A stretch of DNA of 12,966 bases, taken from contig JASJBQ010000070.1 of the NCBI GenBank assembly GCA_030066455.1, positions 1 to 12,966 on the forward strand, read 5' to 3'. Both the position numbers and the translations under genes were made by a program. Below, one piece after another: positions 7,415 through 12,966 of the stretch. The stretch is from Desulfobacterales bacterium. Its GTDB lineage: Bacteria > Desulfobacterota > Desulfobacteria > Desulfobacterales > UBA5852. Position 1 is the first letter of the stretch; the number at the start of each line of letters is the position of its first letter. A model generated the notes under the pieces. That model made no database searches. It was not told the DNA's origin and saw only the letters and a program-made list of their open reading frames with translations.

Positions 7415-7482
7415 TCCGGTTGATTGGTCACGGAGCCCGAACCGGAATTTCATGGCACCGTGCCGATCCCATCCGGCACGGT
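7415..7482 (+). repeat. Two consecutive stem-loops in the galE leader
   Basis: The first stem pairs TCCGGTT (7415-7421) with AACCGGA (7440-7446) around an 18-nt loop. The second pairs ACCGTGCCG (7457-7465) with CGGCACGGT (7474-7482) around an 8-nt loop, a perfect 9-bp GC-rich stem. The second is followed by TGAAACC, not a T-run, so it is not a standard intrinsic terminator. The pair fills most of the 112-nt gap between the nucleotidyltransferase gene and galE. They could be mRNA-processing or stability elements, or a regulator site. Confidence 0.45.
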
Positions 7483-7510
7483 TGAAACCATAGACCGGGA
7501 ATTATCATCA

Positions 7511-8488
7511 ATGGGCAAACTCAACATCCTGGTTGTCGGCGGCTGCGGCTACATCGGCACCCACATGGTCAAGGTGCTCCTCGAGGCCGGACACCACCCC
7601 GTGACGCTGGACGATCTTTCCAGCGGCCACCGCAGCCTCCTTCCCGGGGGGGATTTTATTGAGGGGACCATCGCGGACACCGGCCTGCTCGAGGACATCT
7701 TCATGTCCCGACGAATTGATGCCGTCATGCATCTCGCCGGTTTTATCGAAGTGGGCGAATCGGTGCGGGATCCACTCAAATACTACGGCAACAATTTTAC
7801 GGGTACGGCCAATCTTCTGGATGCCATGGTGCGCCATGACGTCAAACGCCTCGTCTTTTCTTCAAGTGCCGCCGTCTACGGCGAACCCGAATCCACACCC
7901 ATCGATGAAGGGCACCCTCTTAATCCCACTAGCCCATACGGTGATACCAAGCTGTGGGTGGAGAAGATGCTTTTGGCCTGCGACAGGGCGCATGGGATGC
8001 GCGCCATATCCCTGCGCTACTTCAACGCGGCCGGGGCGGATGAATCTGCAACGATCGGTGAGCGGCATGAACCCGAAAGTCATTTGATCCCGCTGGTTCT
8101 CGAAGTCGCCCGGGGCGCGCGGGAACACATCCGCATTTTCGGCGTCGACTACCCCACGCCGGACGGCACCTGCATCCGCGATTATATCCATGTCAGCGAC
8201 CTGGTTTCCGCCCACCTGGCCGCCATCGAGGCCCTCATGGACGGCGCCGGCAGCAACGTCTACAACCTTGGCAACAGCCGGGGAATATCCGTTCGCGAAA
8301 TCATTGCCACGGCCCGGCGTGTCAGTGGCCAAGCCATTCCCATCGTCGAGGACAAGCGGCGTCCGGGGGACCCCGCCGTTCTGATCGCCGGATCCACCAA
8401 AATCAAAAACGAGCTGAATTGGCAGCCGCGTTTCGAACATATCGAAGATATCGTTCGTACCGCCTGGAGCTGGCATGTCCGCAGTTGA
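7511..8488 (+). CDS. galE: UDP-glucose 4-epimerase
   Basis: This 325-residue extended short-chain dehydrogenase/reductase interconverts UDP-glucose and UDP-galactose, or the GlcNAc/GalNAc pair in some members. The NAD+ site is GGCGYIGTHMV (G10, G13, G16). SSSAAVYGEP (117-126) and PYGDTKLWVEK with Y143 and K147 form the catalytic Ser-Tyr-Lys set. RYFNAAGAD, DYPTPDGTCIRDYIHVSDL and NLGNSRGISV are GalE signatures. The ATG at 7511 is preferred; an in-frame TTG at 7424 would add 29 residues that cross the stem-loops and precede the normal Rossmann start. GGGA about 10 nt upstream is a modest ribosome binding site. Substrate preference (Glc versus GlcNAc) is not decidable here. Neighbours ugd and rfbB draw on the same glucose-1-phosphate/UDP-glucose pool. 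Confidence 0.93.
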   Translation: MGKLNILVVGGCGYIGTHMVKVLLEAGHHPVTLDDLSSGHRSLLPGGDFIEGTIADTGLLEDIFMSRRIDAVMHLAGFIEVGESVRDPLKYYGNNFTGTANLLDAMVRHDVKRLVFSSSAAVYGEPESTPIDEGHPLNPTSPYGDTKLWVEKMLLACDRAHGMRAISLRYFNAAGADESATIGERHEPESHLIPLVLEVARGAREHIRIFGVDYPTPDGTCIRDYIHVSDLVSAHLAAIEALMDGAGSNVYNLGNSRGISVREIIATARRVSGQAIPIVEDKRRPGDPAVLIAGSTKIKNELNWQPRFEHIEDIVRTAWSWHVRS

Positions 8489-8530
8489 TCCTGCATTGGG
8501 CAATCCGTCCCAGGCCGACAGGACTGAAAC

Positions 8531-9610
8531 ATGAACGCACCATCCGCGACCTATCTCGTCACCGGCGGCGCCGGTTTCATTGGCACGAATTTTATCCGTC
8601 ACACGCTGGCGCTTCGCCCGCAGTGGCGCCTCGTATGCCTGGATGCTCTGACCTACGCCGGCAATCCCGGCAATCTCGCCGATTTGGAGAAGCGGTTTGC
8701 GGGGCGCTACCGTTTCGTCCACGGCAGCATCCTGGATGAAGCGCTGCTGCAGGCGATGATTGCGGAAGAGGCTTTTGACGGCGTGCTCCATTTTGCGGCC
8801 GAATCCCATGTGGACCGCTCGATCCTGGCCCCCCAGGCCTTCATCGAGACCAATGTCAACGGCACCTGCCAGCTGCTCAAGGTCTTCCAGAGCGGCTGGG
8901 AACAGAACGGCCGCCCCGAGCGCTTCCGCTTTCTGCACGTCTCCACCGACGAGGTCTACGGCACGCTGGGCGATACAGGCTATTTTACGGAAACCTCCCC
9001 GTATGCGCCCAACAGCCCCTATTCCGCCGCCAAGGCTGCATCGGACCATTTCGTGCGGGCCTGGCACCACACCTTTGGTCTGCCGGCCATCGTGACCAAC
9101 TGCTCCAACAACTACGGTCCCTACCAATTCCCGGAAAAGCTTATTCCGCTGATGATTCTTAACATTCTGGAGAAGCGCGAGCTGCCGGTCTACGGCGATG
9201 GCACCAACGTCCGCGACTGGCTCTACGTGCTCGACCACTGCGAAGCTCTGTTGACTGTTCTGGAAAAGGGGATTCCCGGTGAGACCTACCTGATCGGCGG
9301 CGGGGCTGAAAAACGTAATATCGACATCGTTCACCTGCTCTGCGACCAGCTCGACGGCCGGCTGGAGCGAAGCGGGGAGCATAGGAGCCGCGAGCTGATC
9401 CGTTTCGTCACCGACCGGCCCGGGCATGATTACCGCTATGCCATCGACGCGACCAAAATCCGCAACGACCTGGGCTGGCAGCCGCGCTTCCGCTTTGAAG
9501 CGGCCATCGAGGAAACGGTGGCGTGGTATCTTGCGCACATGGACTGGGTGGAGGCGATCCGCAGCGGCGAATACCGCCGGTGGATCGAAACCAACTACGA
9601 CAACCGTTAA
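8531..9610 (+). CDS. rfbB: dTDP-glucose 4,6-dehydratase RfbB (RmlB)
   Basis: This 359-residue enzyme carries out the second step of dTDP-L-rhamnose synthesis, turning dTDP-glucose into dTDP-4-keto-6-deoxyglucose. The NAD+ motif is TGGAGFIGTNF (residues 11-21). HVSTDEVYGTLG contains the dehydratase-specific D140 and E141, and PYSAAKAASDHF holds Y164 and K168. NCSNNYGPYQFPEKLIP and VYGDGTNVRDWLYVLDH are family signatures. The length fits RmlB, which is slightly longer than GalE, and the Asp-Glu pair after Thr separates it from epimerases. AGGA about 8 nt before the ATG supports the start. It begins 42 nt after galE and is followed after 24 nt by rfbA, so all four rhamnose genes probably lie on one transcript. 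Confidence 0.96.
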   Translation: MNAPSATYLVTGGAGFIGTNFIRHTLALRPQWRLVCLDALTYAGNPGNLADLEKRFAGRYRFVHGSILDEALLQAMIAEEAFDGVLHFAAESHVDRSILAPQAFIETNVNGTCQLLKVFQSGWEQNGRPERFRFLHVSTDEVYGTLGDTGYFTETSPYAPNSPYSAAKAASDHFVRAWHHTFGLPAIVTNCSNNYGPYQFPEKLIPLMILNILEKRELPVYGDGTNVRDWLYVLDHCEALLTVLEKGIPGETYLIGGGAEKRNIDIVHLLCDQLDGRLERSGEHRSRELIRFVTDRPGHDYRYAIDATKIRNDLGWQPRFRFEAAIEETVAWYLAHMDWVEAIRSGEYRRWIETNYDNR

Positions 9611-9634
9611 ACGTGAAAAGGAATTGATACGGAT

Positions 9635-10510
<876 letters not shown>

Positions 10511-10511
10511 C

Positions 10512-11066
10512 ATGGAAATCGAAGCCACCGGCATCGACGGGGTCTGGGTGATCACCCCGCGGGTGTTCGAAGACCCGCGGGGGTATTTCCTGGAAACGTT
10601 TCAGCGCGCGCGTTTCGAGGCGGCCGGTCTGCTGGGGGATTTCGTCCAGGACAACCTTTCGTTTTCCGCGGGCAACACGCTGCGGGGGCTCCATTTTCAG
10701 CACCCGCACGGTCAGACCAAACTCGTCCACGCCGTTCAGGGCGAGATTTTCGACGTGGTCGTGGACATCCGGCCGGCATCGCCCACTTTCGGCCAGTGGT
10801 TCGGCACGAATCTATCGGCCGCCAACAGCCGACAGCTTTACATCGCCGCCGGTCTGGCGCACGGATTCTGCGTACTTAGCGACACCGCTCACGTGGCATA
10901 TAAGTGCACGGATTATTACGCGCCGCAATCCGAAGGCGGCATTCTCTGGTCCGACCCCGATATCGGCATCCAATGGCCGGTGGTGCATCCGCTGATCTCG
11001 GAAAAAGATCAAGCGTATCCGCGGCTCAGGGACCTGCCGCGGGAAAAGCTACCCGAGGTGGTCTGA
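10512..11066 (+). CDS. rfbC: dTDP-4-dehydrorhamnose 3,5-epimerase RfbC (RmlC)
   Basis: This 184-residue cupin-fold enzyme epimerises C3 and C5 of dTDP-4-keto-6-deoxyglucose. DPRGYFLETFQ near residue 21, SFSAGNTLRGLHFQ with catalytic H61, and VVDIRPASPTFGQW are diagnostic. GLAHGFCVLSD and AYKCTDYY with Y130 form the other side of the active site. The size matches typical RmlC (about 180-185). AAGGGAT ends about 5 nt before the ATG and lies within the end of rfbA; only one nucleotide separates the rfbA stop from this start, and one separates its own stop from rfbD. This implies strong translational coupling. Confidence 0.96.
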   Translation: MEIEATGIDGVWVITPRVFEDPRGYFLETFQRARFEAAGLLGDFVQDNLSFSAGNTLRGLHFQHPHGQTKLVHAVQGEIFDVVVDIRPASPTFGQWFGTNLSAANSRQLYIAAGLAHGFCVLSDTAHVAYKCTDYYAPQSEGGILWSDPDIGIQWPVVHPLISEKDQAYPRLRDLPREKLPEVV

Positions 11067-11067
11067 T

Positions 11068-11973
11068 ATGCGAATCGTGGTCACCGGCGCCCAGGGCCAG
11101 TTGGGAAGCGAGGTTGTCAGCTCGTCCGTCGATCGCGGGTTTGATGCCGTGGGCCTGCCGCGCAGCCGCCTGGACATCACCCGCTCCGGGATGGTCGCGC
11201 AGGCCATCGAAGACAATCGTCCGGACCTGGTGATCAACTGCGCCGCGTTTACCGCTGTCGACCTTGCCGAAACGGAGATGGCATCCGCACTGGCGGCCAA
11301 CCGCGACGGGCCGGCGAATCTCGCCGCCGCCTGTTCACGCCTGTCGATTCCCCTGGTTCACATTTCCACCGACTATGTCTTCGACGGCACCCAGGCTGAT
11401 CCCTATGCCGAAACCGATCCGGTGCGGCCCATCAATGCTTACGGCGCCAGCAAACTGGCCGGCGAGCAGGCAATACAAGCAAGGATCAAGCACTTCATTA
11501 TTTTGAGAACGGCCTGGGTTTTCGGCATCCATGGGCACAATTTCGTCAAGACCATGCTAAAACTGGCGATGGAGCGTGAAAACCTGCGGGTCGTCGACGA
11601 TCAGATCGGTTGTCCCACCTATGCCGGTCACCTGGCCGAAACCATCGCGACCATCGTGGCGCATTATCGCCGTCAAGGCGACATTCCCTGGGGCATTTAT
11701 CATTACGGCGGGCAGCCGCCCATAAGCTGGCATGGGTTGGCTGAACACACGTTGGCTGTGGCTCGCGAAATGGGATTGCCTCAAAAGGTCGACCGCCTGG
11801 AGGCCATCCCCACCAGCGACTACCCCCTGCCGGCCAAAAGAGCGGCCAACTCGCGGCTCGACTGCCGAAAAATAAGACAAGCCTTCGGGGTGGAACCCTC
11901 CTCATGGCGCAGGGGCGTTCAGGCGGTTGTGGCCGATTGGTGCCGAACCCATGCGCCGCCGGCCGCCATATGA
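11068..11973 (+). CDS. rfbD: dTDP-4-dehydrorhamnose reductase RfbD (RmlD)
   Basis: This 301-residue NAD(P)H-dependent reductase makes dTDP-L-rhamnose, the last step. VTGAQGQLGSEV (5-16) is the dinucleotide-binding loop. VINCAAFTAVDLAE, HISTDYVFDGTQ (98-109) and NAYGASKLAGEQ with Y125 and K129 are RmlD-specific. RTAWVFGIHGHNFVKTML and DDQIGCPTY also fit. The C-terminal SDYPLPAKRAANSRLDC is the typical RmlD ending, so the gene is complete. GAGGTGG in the end of rfbC acts as ribosome binding site. It completes the set in the order B-A-C-D. No T-run terminator follows. Confidence 0.96.
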   Translation: MRIVVTGAQGQLGSEVVSSSVDRGFDAVGLPRSRLDITRSGMVAQAIEDNRPDLVINCAAFTAVDLAETEMASALAANRDGPANLAAACSRLSIPLVHISTDYVFDGTQADPYAETDPVRPINAYGASKLAGEQAIQARIKHFIILRTAWVFGIHGHNFVKTMLKLAMERENLRVVDDQIGCPTYAGHLAETIATIVAHYRRQGDIPWGIYHYGGQPPISWHGLAEHTLAVAREMGLPQKVDRLEAIPTSDYPLPAKRAANSRLDCRKIRQAFGVEPSSWRRGVQAVVADWCRTHAPPAAI

Positions 11974-12057
11974 TTATTGGCGATCCGGTCTTATATTATC
12001 GTTGAATTCGGTTATGGCTTGACCGCTGCGGCTGGATTTGGCGGCCGCCCGCCCAGT
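11974..12057 (+). other. rfbD-yvlD intergenic spacer
   Basis: This short spacer has an AT-rich patch with TATATT at 11992-11997 that resembles a -10 element, but no good -35 sequence lies 16-18 bp upstream. There is no hairpin plus T-run to end the rhamnose transcript, so read-through into the next gene is possible. Confidence 0.3.
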
Positions 12058-12063
12058 AAGGAG
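12058..12063 (+). promoter_or_regulatory. Ribosome binding site AAGGAG that decides the start of the YvlD-like gene
   Basis: AAGGAG ends 4 nt before the ATG at 12068 and 7 nt before the ATG at 12071. The second spacing is closer to optimal. It argues against the in-frame start at 12038, which would place the Shine-Dalgarno sequence inside the gene. Confidence 0.7.
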
Positions 12064-12070
12064 ACAAATG

Positions 12071-12469
12071 ATGAACGGATTTTTCGTCCGCTGGCTAATA
12101 CTCGGCATTTCGATCAGTGCCGCGGCCTACCTGATGGACGGCATCCACGTGAGCGGTGTCTTTTCCGCCTTTGCCGCCGCCGCCATGCTGGGAATCCTGA
12201 ACGCGATCTTTCGACCGATTGCCCTGATCATCACCCTGCCGATCAATATTCTTTCGTTCGGCCTGTTTACCTTCGTCATCAATGCGGCCATGCTCAAAAT
12301 GGCTTCTTCGCTCATCCCGGGCTTTGATGTCATCGGCTTCTGGTCGGCCGTGTTCGGCTCCCTCCTGATCAGTATCGTCAGTTTCGTGATCAATGCATTC
12401 ATCAGCGACCGCGGCACCGTCGAATACATCGAACTGCGTCACAAGGGCGGTGACCGCTGGGAGCCCTAG
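12071..12469 (+). CDS. YvlD-type small integral membrane protein (phage holin family 4 superfamily, PF04020-like)
   Basis: This 132-residue protein is mostly hydrophobic with four likely membrane segments (about residues 4-22, 28-46, 50-76 and 88-111) and a short charged C-terminal tail. GILNAIFRPIALIITLPINI followed by LSFGLFTFVINAAMLKM reproduces the signature of the YvlD family, sometimes named 'mycobacterial 4TMS phage holin'. Despite the name, chromosomal members are not known to be lysis proteins and their role is unclear. The start at 12071 is set by AAGGAG 7 nt upstream; ATG 12068 would add one Met. There are no phage genes around it, so I do not read it as prophage. It may be read together with the next gene, which starts 25 nt after its stop. 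Confidence 0.82.
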   Translation: MNGFFVRWLILGISISAAAYLMDGIHVSGVFSAFAAAAMLGILNAIFRPIALIITLPINILSFGLFTFVINAAMLKMASSLIPGFDVIGFWSAVFGSLLISIVSFVINAFISDRGTVEYIELRHKGGDRWEP

Positions 12470-12494
12470 CACGCGCGGCAGCAGGCTTGGTCCC

Positions 12495-12966
12495 ATGAAC
12501 CGCAATGATGCCCTCAGAATTCTGGGTTTGGGCCGCGAGGCCTCGGTGGATGAGGCCCGGCGCGCCTATCGCGAGCAGGTCAAGCTCTGGCACCCGGATC
12601 GGTATTCGGACAACTCCGCCCTCAAAGCCTTGGCGCTCAGGAACGTTCAGGATGCCAACCGGGCCTGGGCGTATCTCCGCTCGCGGTTGCCCCCGTCGCC
12701 GCCACCGCGACCGGACAACCCCAAAGCTGCTGCGACGTCGCCACAGAAGCGGCAGCGACGACAAGCCGGGCAGGGGGTCAATACCGCGCACGAAGCGCGG
12801 CGGTCCGAATACCGGCGCCGCATGAGGGATTGTTTAACGCCGCTGATCGAACGGATAAAACGAATTCAGATCGCGGGCATCGCCAGTTGGCTCAGGGACG
12901 ATCCCAACCGCCGCTATCGCCCCTGGTATCGATATTCCCAGGAAGCCGGGGATCATGCCGCGAAAT
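12495..12966 (+). CDS. J-domain (DnaJ-like) protein, N-terminal part, cut by window edge
   Basis: An ATG at 12495 opens a frame with no stop to the end of the window (157 complete codons). Residues 3-67 look like a J domain: DALRILGLGREASVDEARRA, then REQVKLWHPDRY with the HPD motif at 33-35 that stimulates Hsp70 ATPase, then a last helix ALALRNVQDANRAWAYL. After it come a proline-rich, very basic linker (about 68-115) and an unrecognised segment with ERIKRIQIAGIASWLRDD and RRYRPWYRYSQE. There is no Gly/Phe-rich region or CxxCxGxG zinc finger so far, so it is not classical DnaJ and is best called a type III-like J-domain protein. The ribosome binding site is weak (CAGG about 9 nt upstream). 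Hsp70 partner and client are unknown. Confidence 0.8.
   Translation, partial: MNRNDALRILGLGREASVDEARRAYREQVKLWHPDRYSDNSALKALALRNVQDANRAWAYLRSRLPPSPPPRPDNPKAAATSPQKRQRRQAGQGVNTAHEARRSEYRRRMRDCLTPLIERIKRIQIAGIASWLRDDPNRRYRPWYRYSQEAGDHAAK

Noticed and set aside
12071..12469. Phage lysis holin or prophage remnant, suggested by the family name
   Set aside because: The family is widespread on bacterial chromosomes, and no integrase, endolysin, capsid or attachment-site signal is present nearby.

Overview
The window looks like chromosomal DNA from a fairly GC-rich Gram-negative bacterium. An anaerobic-type (cbi) cobalamin pathway next to sulfate-activation and dTDP-rhamnose genes would fit a Desulfobacterota (deltaproteobacterial) lineage. 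That placement is inferred from gene content and protein flavour, not from a marker gene. I see no rRNA, tRNA, CRISPR array, insertion sequence or phage gene.

Layout. Positions 1-2217 (minus strand) hold a corrin-ring operon read cbiA, cbiC, cbiD: cobyrinate a,c-diamide synthase, cobalt-precorrin-8 methylmutase, and the first ~29 codons of the cobalt-precorrin-5B C1-methyltransferase, cut by the window edge. A 339-bp divergent intergenic region (2218-2556) carries a good sigma70-like promoter for cbiA and a small hairpin. From 2557 to the right end everything reads on the plus strand: cysQ (PAP phosphatase), a fused ATP sulfurylase-APS kinase (PAPS synthase), ugd (UDP-glucose dehydrogenase), a single-domain GlmU-like nucleotidyltransferase, galE, then rfbB, rfbA, rfbC, rfbD (complete dTDP-L-rhamnose set). 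After rfbD come a small YvlD-type membrane protein and the start of a J-domain protein that runs off the right edge.

How the genes work together. The plus-strand block is a precursor factory. The fusion enzyme makes PAPS, CysQ removes the PAP left after sulfotransfer, Ugd makes UDP-glucuronate, GalE interconverts UDP-glucose and UDP-galactose (or the GlcNAc equivalents), the GlmU-like protein makes another nucleotide sugar, and RfbBACD makes dTDP-rhamnose. This is what a cell would need for an acidic, rhamnose-containing and possibly sulfated surface polysaccharide. No glycosyltransferase, sulfotransferase, flippase or polymerase gene is in the window, so the product itself is inference.

Most of the window is conventional biosynthesis and I do not see a clearly new system. 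The points most worth a second look are the PAPS plus sugar-nucleotide linkage, substitutions in the nucleotide-binding motifs of the ATP sulfurylase domain, the non-ATG start and A9 tract of cbiD, and two stem-loops in front of galE.
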